This document shows positions 22,601 through 37,900 of a stretch of 64,000 nt of DNA, piece by piece. A program made the translations under genes and the position numbers. Origin of the DNA: Apostichopus parvimensis (Eukaryota > Echinodermata > Holothuroidea > Aspidochirotida > Stichopodidae); NCBI GenBank assembly GCA_000934455.1, contig KN883555.1, positions 1-64,000 on the forward strand. The letters are read 5' to 3'. The notes below the pieces were generated by a model, which was given only the letters and a program-made list of their open reading frames with translations, made no database searches and had not been told where the DNA came from. Positions within the stretch are counted from its first letter, which is position 1. Each line of letters starts with the position of its first letter.

Positions 22601-23213
22601 TACATCATCTAAAAAGTACTAGGTGTGGGTAGCTGTACACGCAGGTATCGCATATCTCTGTGTTGACCCAAATGGAGGTATTGTGTTTTTTTTATTAAAG
22701 ACGGCAATCAACTTGAACTAGTTTCATACGACGACACGGAACTTGCACCAAAAGTGTCATTCACTGATAAAGTTAACTTGTTCAGAAGAATATCGTACCA
22801 TGCTTAGTATGGCTAACGAGGAACACATTGACAAGCAAATACAGCATATCCAGTACCACATATGTCAATAGCTATTTATTTCTCCTTTTGCCCATATATG
22901 TTGTTGTCTCTTAAACTTTCTGTGGATGAGATTGTGGGAGGGGGCGGGATAGGAAGGTGTTTCCCCCCTTCTTTGGCTATGTAACTGATTTATACCTCCT
23001 CAAATAATTTTTTCTCAAAGAATGTGGCAGGAAGGTAGGGCTTGCATGGGATATACTCTAAGGAAGTTTCAACTTAACTTAAATCCTCTTTGAAATTTAT
23101 CTTGGTGTTTAAAAATGCTATTGCTTGTGGTGACTCCCCTCCCCCCTCCCCCTGCTCTGCTGCATGATTCCTTGGCATCCCTGCACCACAGCAAATGGCA
23201 GAGTACCCACCCC

Positions 23214-23551
23214 CAGTGGCGGAGCTAGGGGTATTGGTCAAGGGGGGCGAGAATGGTCTGTAGGGGCGCTTTCGACACTATCTAAGTGGAGCGCCACCAC
23301 AGGTTGGCGCGAAGCGTACAGAAATTTGTTGAGTAAAGATACTCTCTAGATCGCCGGAAATGACCCTTTCCTGGCCTTGCTAATTTGCAGATAAACAAAG
23401 AATAAATAGGTGTCATCGCCAACAAAATGTGACAAATGTCAATAACCGCGAATAAGTAAAAAGTGGTAAAAGCTGAAAAGGGCGCCAGAAGTCCATTTGA
23501 GTCCGTCAGGGGGCCATCCGCCCCCCTGAATGTACGGACGCTCCGCCACTG
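23214..23551. mobile_element. hAT-type MITE, complete, 8 bp target duplication
   Basis: 338 bases with inverted ends: CAGTGGCGGAGC at the left and GCTCCGCCACTG at the right. It is flanked on both sides by the same 8 bases, CCCACCCC (23206-23213 and 23552-23559). Eight-base duplications and CAGTGGCGGA ends fit non-autonomous hAT elements. It codes for nothing and needs a transposase from elsewhere. The intact ends and target duplication suggest a fairly recent insertion. Confidence 0.88.
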
Positions 23552-23559
23552 CCCACCCC

Positions 23560-26500
23560 ACCTCCTGACCACCTCATACACTTCTGCATTGGCTTTGACC
23601 ACAGAGGTTGCATGGTAATGCTCAGCATTAAGTATTGTCCCAAGAATCATGCCACAAAGACAGAAAGAAAAAAAAGTAAGGTTTGGTTAACAAGTTTATT
23701 TTGACTGTTTGATTTGTACATAAATAATATAACAACATCGTGAAAAATAACAAAATGTGGTGCAAAAATGATGTACAAAAATCTTATTATCAGAATACAC
23801 AAAATCGTTTGATCAAGTCAATGTTTTCTGTTGTTATATTATAAGAAAGACTGCATGAATGCATATGTTTATTCATAATTCTGCATAACCAATGGTTAAG
23901 TCACTTAGTGATCATCATGAAATGAAATATGAATATTCATCAGGAAGGGGGTACAAAAGAAAACCTGTCGGTGTAAATACTCAAGGAGGTGGGTGGAGTT
24001 CATTCAACAACATAAGTAAATAAATACAAACTGAATATGAAGGTATGTAGGGTCAAGTCTTTACCAATCTCACCATGTTGGTTGATAACTTCTTTTTAAA
24101 ATTCATGTGGCTCATGTAGCTAAAAAATAACAACTGAGAACCAACCTTTTTCTGCTTTTTGCAGAACCTGAGCATTCTCAAGTTTGTAAACAAGTAGCCT
24201 TTTTAGCACTGATATTATTTAAACGATATAAATAAATACACATTCTGCCAAGACGATGATAATATTTCCAAAGTGTCACTTGACTGTCAACTTGTTGAGA
24301 CGGTCTATCAACATTATGAGATTAAGAGATCCTCGGTCTACATGCTGAGATAGCCAACGTGGTGAGATGGTCTGACAACATGGTGAGATGGTCTAACAAG
24401 ACATTGAGTTGGTCTGACAACATTGTGAGTTGCACTTCATTAGTTATTTCATAGCTTAAACACACATAAGGCTAAAGGGGTCACAAGAAAGAGATAACAG
24501 CGTTCACTTGTCGATGGTGATAGAGGTGGGTAATTGGTTAAAATGAGGGCGTGGCTTCTCTGCTGAAGGGAATGTTGAATAGTACTTCAGAATATCGTAA
24601 CCAAATTTACTCAATAATTTTTTTTTATCACAATTACATATTTTCGTTTTGTCCTAATACTTAATAATCATGTTAACTTGTTGCAAATACCCAAATTAGT
24701 TAGAAAGAACCAGCTAAGTGGTTTGGCAGTTTGCAGCCTGGAGATAACCACAAGAATCAAATTAAATATATCTTACATAAAATCAATACTCCACAGAAAA
24801 TCTCTGTCATATTTACACCTTTTACCAGCCAACCGAATGTGCAGTGTGATCCTTCATTGTGTCCTTGGTTGGTCACCACTGGCATTAAATAATTATTATT
24901 GCTACTTAACGAATATACACATGAACATATAATGTTCGTAAACTTTGTTTTTTGTAAAATTAATTTAACACTCCTTGGCCAGAACCTGAAGGGAAGGATA
25001 TTTAGGTAGACCTTCTTGTCTCCACCACCCTCACCCCACCCTCACCACTGAACTTGGGGTTATGAGGGTTACCATTTAAATACTCCACATTAATTACCAT
25101 TGACTATATAACAGTATTCATACAGGATATAAAACAAATTTGCCAAATGTTGACTTAATAAATACAGCATTAACTATATATACAAACAGAAACAAAGGTA
25201 ATAAAATTGCTTGCTTCCATTGTTCTTTTAATGAGAGGAGTAATTAGTTACATCTATACGTATGGTGTAAAATATATTGTAAACCAAATGCATATATCTC
25301 TGACAACAAAAATACTTCGACAACGATGCAGAACAAACCAATAGGATGTAATCGGATAAAAAAATGTTTAGAGACCGTACATAGGAATACTAAAATTGAG
25401 AGAGTCCACTTTTCCACAAAGTATTAAAGAGAAACTGAAAAAAACAATATGTCAGTAGCATGGTTGGTAGGCTTTACCTATCCTTGAAGCCAAAAGAAAC
25501 AAACCACTTTGTTAACTTGTAGTTAGAGCTATGGTTTCATTTTTGCCAGGTAACTAATTGAGCTAACTATCATAAACTGAATTAGAAACAGTTTGCCCGG
25601 CTGAGGAAAAACCTTAAATGGCAACTGAGAAGAAACACATACTTCAAACACGTAAAGATAGTAGAAATAACTATTGCAACATATTATATGTATCATTCGT
25701 TGTAAATACATAGCTGATTGGAATAGCCGATGGATTACGTAAAATATGAAGAATCCTGAAATCTATTCCAAATCACACAAAACGGAATGTTTAAACCCAT
25801 CTTAACTTTGAAATATACATTTTTCAAAGATCTGATTGGTTATATCAAAATCCTCTTCATCACATATGAGAGATATCTCTTCTAATCTTTTTATGCCGTT
25901 TCATTCTTATAAGAGTTACCTCTGCTGTCATCCCCCTCCCCCTGACCCCCCCCCACCCCCAACCACCAAGCCATATTCCCCAGTATATAAATCAGGCAAC
26001 CACCTAGTTGGAGTTGGAAACTTTCAAGGCTCTATGTCTGAAGGTCATGAAGACTTTGGTTCATAGGTAAATCACAAGATACAAAACTTCCATTATATAG
26101 CTTGAGAAATATCTGTATGTTGGACCAGAACCAGGACCAGAGGCACACAAGACCAACCAATCATCTACAACCCCGCTAGCAAATACTCTTCATATATATG
26201 CATATGCATAGGAGGTGCTTTTTTTGTTCATGGAAAATGTATTTCCTGTCAGATATACCCTTACAATTAAGCCTAACTGTGACCATAAGGCTATGTAACT
26301 TCTCAGACTATGAATATTCATATCCTAGGTCATTACTGTATGCATATGTATTTATTAATATTAAAATGACTACAATAGCCACCACAATGAGTTTATATAA
26401 TACTAAACCAGCTCCCTTGTTTCCTCTCATCTTCTTTCCATCCCAGCTTGAGTTTAATTGCTAAAAACATCAAAATAAACCTCTACATGTGATAAACAGA

Positions 26501-28796
26501 TATTAACATCTGTTCAGTAACTTTTACATCAAGTTTGGAACAGCAAAAAAAAGAAACCCAAAAAACAAAACAATTGTGCACATATGAACTACATCAATAA
26601 CCTATGACGTCTACAAACCTAGAATTGTTCTCATTAAATATGTTTATAAAAAGTCTAAAATGTTAACTTCTACATCGTTTGCATGTTATTTTGACGATCT
26701 TGTTTCTTGAAGTTGATTCTTCCACAAAAACAAGATCTCTATTTTCTTGAAGACTATGAAGAGAATACAGACAACACAAATAACACTGAATAGACCAACC
26801 ATCGCTCTTGTACTTGTCGATGACATTCAGTGTGTCATAGTATCAAAAAATTAATTTATCTTACACAAATATTAGAAAAACTGAAGGACACATGTCAACA
26901 ATTTATGCAAATAAATGTCATGAAACAGTTGACAACTAAATGTAGCACACCTTTTTTGCCCTGTTCTGTACAGACTCTTGTTTTTATATTAAATATTGAC
27001 TTTCTATGCCCGCTTTTATAATGAAAATGTTCGGCGTTGGTTACCCAGATATGGTAACCAATGCTGAACTGTGTTCATCATGTTACCAAAAGTGATATGA
27101 GTTTGTGCAAAAATTGACCATTTCTCCCTAGAGAGAAAAAAAAAAAAAAATTATCATACAAAATTTGTTACATGTATATGACTTGCCTCCACGGATCACA
27201 ACATTTGGATCGAGTGTTTTATGCCTCTAGTAGATATATGAACATATTCGATAACTCAATGGTACAAGGTTGTACAAATGTAAAATGATATTTCTCTCGG
27301 ACTTTCCTCTGAGTCAATGCAGTTTTGCCAACGTATTTGGAGCCCTTTGCTTATGTATGCCAGTAACTTTTCACAGAGAATACCCGCCAATCAATGTAAC
27401 GTTCACTCGTTTGGGCCTACAGTCCTGGAACTATGTATGTTGACCATTCTTCTCTCTAATATTAGCATATGTACAAAAGTTGTCCATACAAACTGTAACA
27501 AAATGATGAAATATGTACAAACCCTTATGATTAAAAAACATCACAGACTTAAACAGTAGATGATAATGGCAAGAAACTTCTAAATTATACCTATTTTGAA
27601 AATCATTCCCATTCCACACAGGAATGTACACTCTTAAAGTTTATGCTTTCTGCAAAATTGTATCAAATATATATATATCTATATAACAAAAGAAAAACAC
27701 ACGAGGTAAGGATAATTGTCAGCATAATTTTACTCGATGTCGTAGCCTTTTTAATATGTCAGGTTCTAAGGCCCTTCTTCTTTTTTCTTTGCAGTAACTA
27801 CCTCAAAGTACAAAAGATTAAATCATTCTAGTTCATACCTTCATAATTGCGTTTCTCTCCCTTGTTTCGATAAGAAAAACAAACAAATAAAACATGTATA
27901 AAATATGTCCGAAAGGTTCCAAAACAGCACATGTAGGAGTATGGAATGTTCATGCTATTTGCCAAGCATAGCCTTCTCCAAATTAGTGTCAAAAGTTTGG
28001 TAAAAAAAAAAGAAGATTTGTGTTCCCAAAAAGTATGGAGAATGTTGGCGATGTGAAATGTCTCTTTTAATTGGTCAAAATTTTTCCAGGAAAAAATCTA
28101 GTTAGTTTCATATAAATTGAGAGTCATGATACTAAAATTAATATCAAATCTAAAAGGCCACCGGGGCCATCGTTAGAAACACCCCACGATATCAAAATTA
28201 GGTAAACAAAGAAAGCCCTTCCAAAATTGATCTTCCCTATGTTTATGCTAGCTGTAGGAATACGATTGGTTCTGCTACTGACGATAATAGCTAGTTCTGA
28301 CCAATCCATTGAAGGGTTACCAATGATGGAAAAGGGTTACGATGAAGGTACAGTTTAAATTATTTCACTGGCAGGCTTGGGTTGGACATTTACAAACAAG
28401 ATTATGGCCCTGAGGTTGTACCTCAAACTGAGAATTTGCCTCCAAAGAGAAAAAGAACAAAAAAAAAATAGAAAAAAGAATCTCACAGGCTCAACCAATC
28501 AAGATCAAACATTCTCTAGTTATCAATACCTTATAGAGATCTCTTTGACACTGCTGATGACACAGGTTTCTTGAAAAGTGCTTCCACATAGCCTACAGGG
28601 ATCTAACGACAGTTACATACTAGTATCAGAGATCCACCAAAAGACTGTCCTTGGTTGTACCTCGGCATTCAGACGAAACAAAAGGCTGACGACACTGATG
28701 TCATACTGTCCTGCAGTAGTATCAACGATTGTCCGATGCTCCTGTCCATAGTTCCGGCGGGTGAAGCCAGGACGTGGAACATCCCATCGATACGTA
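23560..28796 (-). other. probable 3' UTR and downstream region of the DGK gene
   Basis: No coding exon is supported. It is AT-rich DNA directly downstream of the DGK stop. A minus-strand AATAAA at 23700-23695 is one possible end of a roughly 5 kb 3' UTR, but several nearer AATAAA words exist. Extent and strand are inference. Confidence 0.3.
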
Positions 28797-28913
28797 TCAG
28801 TGACTGGTCGATGCCCCTGGCTCGTATCTCGGTTTCTCATCTTCCCGTTTCTGTAGATCTTTGATGGCATGCTGTAATCGCTTGATGTGACCCACTTTTG
28901 TGACTCCGATATC
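28797..28913 (-). CDS. DGK last coding exon: SAM end and C-terminus
   Basis: [20 protein letters not shown] completes the SAM domain, followed by a short tail ending YEPGASTSH and stop TGA (28799-28797). The tail after the SAM domain is short, as in vertebrate delta. Confidence 0.93.
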   Translation of the reverse strand, partial: DIGVTKVGHIKRLQHAIKDLQKREDEKPRYEPGASTSH

Positions 28914-31900
28914 CTGCAAAATCAAAAACCAAAATAAGGTTGTGCTTCCGATATATGTCTCCTACCATGCATTAACAAAACATTTATCCTTAGAAATGTC
29001 CCATCAATGTAATAACCTTGACAACATCTCTTATTTTCCAACACACGTCGAGACTTAGCTTACACCTAGAACTATTTCCGTCATTTCAAAACATTTTCCC
29101 ACTTTCTATTATGAGAGGAATTGAAGAACAAACATCAAAACGAGTTCAAGAAATGGAAATTTTGAGACGAACTAGTCGAATTTGGAGATGAAAGTGAGAA
29201 ATCTTCATATAATTCACAAAATTTCACAGTCTAGCGCTACACATATAATTTTTTCTAGAATATTTACCTAGGCCTACCCTAATTTGCATATATGGCTCTA
29301 AACTAAAGTATTGTCAGCTAAGAGACCAGGTTCAATAGCAGGGAATTATAAATTAAACTCAGTTTACCCAATATGAAAATACAATAAGCTATATATATTT
29401 CTGTGTTTTTTTTACTGTGAGTGAACTATGATATTATTTTTGTTGTTCATGAGAAATATTGTCATAGCTTCTATCAATCACCTTGAAAAATTCATGTTTG
29501 CTATATGTATTTGCAGAACTGGTCCATGCAATAACATATATTAAGCACATACACTATGTTGCTGTCATCAGCATGGTGAAAGTGGTCAGAACACCACTAT
29601 AATCTGTGAATATTGAAAGTGTTGCTATCATCAGAGGAAGTGATAGAAACATTCCTTCCCTTCCCCCAACCACTTGTAAAGATATTGATGAAAATCAATG
29701 TGAAGAGAAGAATCTACATGTTTTTAAAGTTTTGTTAACTCCATAATCTTCTTAAAGATTCAACACACATTTTGGCCCCAAAATTTTTCGACACATTACC
29801 TTGAGATCTCTCCTCTCCAAGCAAAGTAGTTCCGATCCTCTAATGTCATTTCTAATAAATTGTGAGGCATATTCTTCTAGAGATATACTCTCCAACCAGG
29901 TGGCAACCTCTTCGGCACTCCAACTTTTGATCTCGGATCCGCCTGTGAAATGTGATAGAAACCACATAAAATATTGATGGTTACAAGACAGTTGTACTAA
30001 GGAAAAACTGCCAGTGAAAAGATATGTCGCTACTGAATGGATTCTTTAATTGATATGGCTAGAAACTACGCAACAAAGCCACCATCTTGCGTAATGGAGA
30101 AAGAGATGAATATTTCACTGTAAGAAAATACGTGCGATTCCCATTAAAACAGATTTCATTTTAATTAACGTGCAGAAAAACATTCAAAAATAAAAAAAGA
30201 CCATCCTGAAATATTAGTTTTGAGTGTCCTTTTCATAAAAGAGTCTTTAATGATGAAAACAAGACAAAACTAAGAAATAGAGGTCACTTTTACATCATTG
30301 CTGTAGTTATTTTTCTGAAAAACAATGACCAAATAAAGTTGACAATGTTTTTACCTGAATATGAAGAAGGTGGAGATTTGCTGTCTCTTTTCAGTGGTTT
30401 CTTAAAACGAGATACACCAGGGAATTTAAACTTCGCCTTGTGTCGTTTGGAGTAGGGATCCACCTGAACAGGAAGAAAACAAAATATTAATGCCGTAAAT
30501 ATTACCCCTTTCTTAGACTTTGAATGCAGAGAGGGAAAGAGAACATCACAAGGTACAAGGACTGACATTGGTAGGCTTTTAATACATGTATGCCAATTAT
30601 TTATGAAGGCAACTTGTAACTCCTGCTAACCCCCCCTCCTTCCCCCCCCCAGCTCTTCACTTCCAATAAATATGAATATCTCACGACTAACCCTCCAAAA
30701 TCCTGTCTAGAAACATAATCTCTCCAGAAATAGATGCCTGCTGACTCTTAAACAGGATTAAAAGAAAAGTTTTAATGGACTTAGCTAGTAGTACAAACAT
30801 AGTACTCAATGCAGTATGCAGTCTCTCACCGAATCGTCCTCCAGAAACAGTGAGATGCCTTCGATGGCGTTCACTTTCCTCAGATCATTCTCAACTGCCG
30901 TCAGATAATGATTCAATCTCTCGGAAATGTCTTCTGGAAGATTCTGTACGATTTCCAAAGGAGAAAACAAAATGGGTTAATAAATTTGTTTAATAATAGT
31001 AATGTAAGCTAAAATGTATACATCGTTATGAGCAAGGTGGGGTGTGGGGAGGGGGTGGGGGTGTGGATAAGATGTTTTGTCATCCAGGGGAGGAGTCTAA
31101 GGGGAGGGGTGGCCCAACTTTGGAAAAATGGAGGGTAAAGTGGTACTCTATGTTGCAATTTTTGAAACAATGTTGAAGATCTTTTGACTGTTTAGTTTTG
31201 TACCGCACATAAGAGTTATATATTTATGTATGGTAAACTAGAATTGTTTGCAATATTCTGTCTACCAGTGGAGGGAGGGGGAGGGGGGTTGGGTCTGGGC
31301 CCCTCTGATATTATTCTGGGATGGGACTAATACCCCCAGAGATAAAGGTGTTTGTTTCTTTTGCTGTGCTAGTCATGAGTGTGAAAGACTGGGAAACGAC
31401 ACTGACATTATATTTCTATTAACACATGATAAACACATAATTGGACACCAATTGATCTTGCTAACAGATCATTGTGGTTATGACCGTATGACTTTTCATA
31501 TGAAAGAGAAAATATTAAATGGATAAAAGTACCATTGCAGGCTTGGAGATGGTAGCAGTATAGCATTATCTTCAACCTTGTTGATACATGACACCATTGC
31601 TTAGATGGGTGGGACATTTCTGTGACCAAACAATGTGGCCAAACATATCAACATTTTTGTTAGACCCAACAAGAGGTGTTTGGGGGAGGGGTGTGGGAAA
31701 GGGGCATGTGAATACCACTTACCAGTGGTATACACACGTTTGAGGAATCGTTGTTCCTGATCAAGACCCACTCTATACTTACCAAAGAATAGCTCTTCTT
31801 TGCCAGAAAAATGGTTGTCTCTCCGTGAAGACCTCTGGTACTGTTTATGACATCCACAAGTATCTTCTGACAGGCGCCCTGCGAATAAACAGAAAAGAAT

Positions 31901-34900
31901 GGTAGCATATCTCAGGTGTCCTTGGCTTCCTTTTGATCAACTATTAAAGTTGTCATAAACTTTGCGGTTAACTTTTTCAGATTTAGATCAACATCCTTTT
32001 GAATAGCTAAATGCAGCTGCCTGTTGTTGGTCACCAGTTTCTGCTAAATATCAAACCTACCAAAGAATGCCCACAATAAAACGACAAATTGGTAACACTT
32101 CAACAACCACCTAGAATTCTTTTTTGCATCGAAAAACTTTATTGATAAGGATTAATTAAAAGGAGAGAAAAAAAAGTTTCTTTGACTGACCAAAGGGAGA
32201 CAGCTGGCATTTTACAAATTTTAAAGCGAGGCTCAAGCCAGTAGAGATGATCAAACTATTCCTAAGATCTTCAAAGATGATAAAATGCATAATTTGGGCT
32301 TCTTCACTTCCTGTGAAAAAGGTTTGCAAATATTTTCCACGGCCAAAGATGTTAAACATGATTGGGTTTTGTTAATTTAGACGGAACTACCTTCACTTCC
32401 TTTCACAAATTGTTTTCTCTTTGAAAGACTTTAAAAACTTAATGCTATCAATGTCCTAACTTGACTCTACACGAACCTAAGATTTTCAAGATGAGTGGTT
32501 TCGTTATTTAAGACGATACCGCACTCATATCCATTGATCTAATAACTCTCTCGCTATCTCTCTCTCTCTCTCTCTCTCTTTGAAACAAGCAATAACTGAC
32601 TTAAGTCAAGGATAGAATGACATTAAGTATGTTTACAACAAACTTCTTTTTACAAGAAACTATTTACATTAAGTCTGGTATAGACAAAGACATCGTGAAT
32701 AATAAATTTCTCCCATAATGCAGCCAGAAGATATGACCTTTGACCTGTTGCACTCACCTCTGCCGTATGGCAGCTGCTGTAGAACCTATCCAAACTGGCT
32801 GATACTGTCATTGCTAGGTGGAGCAGCTCAGACTCCATCTGACTGCTGTGCTCGGCGGCTAATTTTACGCTACAAAGGAAATGAAAATAGAAGCATGAAT
32901 CCCACTGTGTGATAAACAAGTCTCATATCCTGCTGCTCCACCCTAACCCAGTGCCATATGACTTATTAATAGCAGTATCATCCATCAGGACTTGAACAAG
33001 TCACTTACATGCGCTTCAACTATTTCGGGAAATCACAAACAATGTGCGTTCCAAAGAAGAAGCAAGGTTAAGTTTTGAGTTTTAAGATGACTTAAGTGGA
33101 GACAGCTCAGCAAATTTTAATAGCTGCCTTCGGTTTAGAAAAATGGCGCCTTATTTCGGCATGAAACGCCATGTAATCTGTCAACATATTTGTCTGTTCG
33201 CTCGTCTGTTTGTCTGACTTACCTCTCGATCAATCCCGAGACTGACTCACAGAAGTGTCTGACGATGGCCATCTCCTCATCCACCAGAGGCTGCTGGTGC
33301 TTCAGGGTAATCTTCCTCTCCTTCCAAGATTTAAGGGTATTCTCGAATGCCTGGAGGGGAAGGTTATATATTATATCAGTTCCACCTTAAAAATTTACAA
33401 ATGGAAGGAGCCACAGACAAGGAGAAAAGGTACAGGTACCATTCAGAAGCACAAATTATCAAATGGTACAAATGTGGAGTCTGTTTGTCAATGGATATGC
33501 AAGTGAGAAATCTTTCATTGCTTCACTGTTTCCACAGACAGTTATTTTTCCCCCTCTTTCTGTGGGGCAGTGGTTAGGGAAGGCAATAAAGCTGGTGGCA
33601 TTAAAACATTCAAGCGATGATGAAATCTGATATATTTAATCTTTGATGCCACAACTGTCCGCCATGCATGGAAAGCTATGAGTTATATGAGCAGATTCAG
33701 AGAAATTCAGTGAAAATAACCATTCCATTAAAAGAATTTTCAAAATATTCAGCCTTGAATTTCTTTTTTTCAAATTTCAAAAATGAAAAAATGCTGGTGG
33801 CAATCCCTTGACCAACATGACCCTCAGCAGGCGTAGTTTATATCCACGATAGATCTTACCTTATCTCTCACCAGCATTTGGGCCCTGTTCTTGTGTACGA
33901 TCTTCATAACCCCAGGGGGTTGTACCCAAGCTTCACCATCAACTTGAACAGGTACACCCTCCTTTCCTAGGACTGTAATCTTCACCACACGACACTGATG
34001 AGAATCAAGATGAACGATATTTATACTACAATTATTTTCCTGTGGTCAACGTTGCCACAGATCCTCTTGTAGTTTACTAAGTATTAAACCTGTACACTCA
34101 ATTTGGCATAAATGCCGGGAAGAATTATCCAGCTCTCATCGAAAGTGTTGCATTCGGCTGGTGAGAAGCCACCATTCAGCTGGTGAGAAGCTTAGTGATT
34201 TGTAGTATGTACTGGTTGCGTTTCAGAGACTCCATTTCTCATCAGATTCACTTGGTTACTTGGACAATACTTTCTATTAGATCCTTTTCATTTAAAAAAA
34301 GGCACAATCATATTCAGAATGTAGCCTCAACAGTTTATAGCTACAAAATAATGGTTTCAAAACCAATTCTTTCAAGAAAAGTATGCTAGGTTAGGCTAGG
34401 TACCTCTGCTATGAATTTGTGGTAGGTTCTTAACAAAGTGTTACTATTTCTATAAAATAAAAGACTTAAGAGAGAGAATGGTTGTCTTACACTTTTAAAC
34501 ATCTGCTGTGATACCAATGTAATAAAACAACTTCAGTTCCAGCGTAAAATATGGCAAAGAGATCATCCGCAAATTTAAACAGTTACAAAGAAAATGTCCT
34601 ATGGCTTCACAGTCTTACATGAAAATTAGGCTAGCTGCTCTGGACATAAACTGTGATCTCGTTGCAGGGCCTAAGCTGTGTATCGATGTTGGTGTTGGAA
34701 GCGTTAAGTCCTCAAAATAAAAGTACACAGCGAAGTAAGAAATCTTGGCATACTGTTGCCAACACTATTCCAATCAAGTAACGTTTCTCGTAAAAGTAGA
34801 TTCTTTTGTTCTACCTGTTCTTCAATTACCTTTAAGTTTGTAAGAGCAACAAAAACTCTTTGCTTGATGGGATTCCAATCAAATAAGAATCATTACCAAT

Positions 34901-37900
34901 TTTATGAGAGAAATTCTCAGCTGGTAATAAAAGCACAGATATTTGTATCCAGTTTGTTAGTCACTGGCTTCAGTCACCATTCTCGCCAATATCCTCTTAA
35001 AAACATTTATCTATTTTCCACTCAAGTTTTCTGTACCCGATTGACTCATACAAATGAAATTTTGTGCTCCGAGCGTTGTATGAAAGGACATGTTGCATTG
35101 ACTGCACAAATATGAAAATTTTCAATCCAAATTTTCCATCATGTCTCACCTGAGCAATCCTGTGATGATGAAGGGTTATCATTCTTGACACGGCCATCTG
35201 TACGCTACCAAAGACGGCTACCACTTCTAAGATATGGTCATCAAAGGAGGGCGCTGTGAATGTCTGGAATAGACAAAAAACAAACAAAATGTAAAAATGA
35301 CCTCATGGTATATTAGGTGTATGGATGAATCAAAGTCAAAATTAATTTGTTGGGATCAATTAAGCTAAATCCTGTGCCGTCTCAATTGTTTCTAGCAGAG
35401 GTTAGTCTCTGAAGAAGTAGAAGGGTGTGTCATTTCTCTTTGAAAAGGATGCAGGTTTAATTTGAATATGTCAATGATCATGTTAAATATTATAGAAGCA
35501 GCAAATTCATGAACTTTCTCTCTCTAATACACATTTCCTTTCTCCTGACATTTGTTCATTCTCATATCTGAGCCTTAAACACATTAATGGGACATACTTT
35601 GGAATAATGTACTGTCTAATATTTTGAAGAGAATGTTGAGGCTGCACATTCTTATTTTCAGGCCTAAAATATTGAAAATAATTGAGCTTTCAGTCTGTAC
35701 TATGCAAAAACTGCTAGACATCAATTGTCTAGCAGTTTGACAATCCTTTTTATAGCATTTTGATTTCCAGATATTGAAAAAAAAACTATTCCTTTGTATT
35801 GAACATAATTTAAAGGTGGATCCTGAAATTCTGTTTGTCCTTAATGGTGAAGTTTGGTCAGGGGAATCCATTTAAATTCATGGATCCATTGAATTTTCAA
35901 TTTGCTATCAATGGTGTAGTGTAGTTTGGAAAGCTAATTCACGTTAATGGCATAATTTCAAATGTGCTTAAGGTCCACATTTTTCTTCTGAAAGGCTATA
36001 TTTTGTAGGGAGATACATATTACATTAATGACGTAAGTTTTTTATATAATTAAAGTCAAAAGTTTGTAGGTCAATTTTGGTGTCGAGAATTTACATCAGA
36101 AACTGATAAAGTCAATCAAATTGAGATATGGTTTATCGCAGTGATTGGAATTGTCAAAATGTAATTGGGAATATTTGTAGCTTTAAGATATTAAACTGAT
36201 CTTTAACAACTACAAACAGACAAGACTCTCTGGGGTGAATCCAGGATTTTAGAAAAGAGAAAGGGTGGCACTAGGGTTACAGAAGCAAACTAATAAACAA
36301 AAAAGCTGAAATTTTAGATGTAAAATGGTGCATTTTGAGGGATATATAGACTACAAATTAGGTCTATAATTAGATACAAAAAACAAGATTTTTGCTAATA
36401 ACTACTTTTGATATTTTTTGTGAGGTGAAAGGAGACGGGGGGGGGGGGTTGTCCAATCCTCTTAGTTCTGTTCCTGCTTCTCCCATTTCCTACAGTTTTA
36501 TTTATGCAGTAGATCACTAGTTAAGTCTACCTCAGAAAGGCTCTATTCTTTTTCACCCAGTTTTTAGTAAACACATCTTCCGAGCGTTTATAATTTGACC
36601 ACTTAAACTCTGCCTCGGAATGGTTATATTATTCACACGTAGCAATTTCCTTTAACCTACATGCAATCATTAAAATTACCTAGTACCTGGAAGGACATTA
36701 AAATAAAAGACAAATGCACACTTAAGAGCCTTTTTCTTACAGTAGGCCCCATGCAACCAAATAAACAGAGTGAGATTGGAGCACTCTGCCCGAGGGCGAT
36801 TTCCGGCCGCTACGAAATCACGTCGTGTAATTACCGAAACTGATGTAACACAGAATCAGAAGGCAGACAACTAATTTACAATGTTGTAGTCAAACAGTAG
36901 TTGGTATATAATTCATTTGTTGGATGGAAAGCAGAAGAAGCTGGCCAGACTTAACAGTTATAATAGTGACATGTTGGTCATTACACATTAGATTTCCTGT
37001 GGTCTTTTATACATTTTATACAGAGATGGGTGAGTGTTAAGTTCAAATAACAGCATGATCTGTATGAAGCCCTGCAACCACTTTCTATCGTTTATCTCTC
37101 TCCTTGAGCCTGACAGTTATCCGTTAGGTGGATCTATTGGCTATTTTACATCTTACTTTTACTTTAGGATTGAAACTTGATATTCTTTCTTCTCTCTATG
37201 CCACTCTTGATAGATCATCACTAGGCTTTGAATAGATTGAACCAATAGCATTATGTCCGCATGAAATCAGGTCTGACGAGAGTGGTATCTGGGGGGAGGG
37301 GGGGGGGGGGGGCCAAAGCCTTGGGTTAATTTGGGCTTGGGAAATATCGATAGGGCTTGAGCTAATATGAGATAAAGAGTAAAATATTCTACGGAAAAAA
37401 TGAAGGGTGCATGAAGGGGGCCTGGCAACATAATTGTTTAGGGCACGCCCTGGCTATTGATGTCTTTAATTAAAACAAATAAAAACAACACACTTCAAGA
37501 AGTTCATTGGGATAAGTATAAACAAAAATTAAAAAATATGATTGAAATGATTCTTTAAAATCAATCTTTATATAGAAAAAACAATAGCATATCAAAACTA
37601 AATATCAAGGATGAGAAATGTTACATCATCTTACATCATCTTCTTTGGTGGTTCCCCAAAAGTTGCCTCCTCCGCCATAGCTAGCAATATTCAACACCAC
37701 AATTCCCTGCAGGGTGGGTAGAGGAATCCGTTGACCATCGCACTCCAGGTGAACCTTCTGCTCCAGGTTTCTGTAGGTTCGGTGGAGGAGCTCTTTGCCG
37801 CCTCTCATGCCGTACCACATGATATTCTTCTTTCGACTTCTGAGGAGGCAAAATGGGTAAAAAATTATCGACATCCTGTAAATCATCTGAGATTTGCACT

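Noticed and set aside
37286-37455. Possible transposon around the G run
   Set aside because: No terminal repeats or target duplication found.
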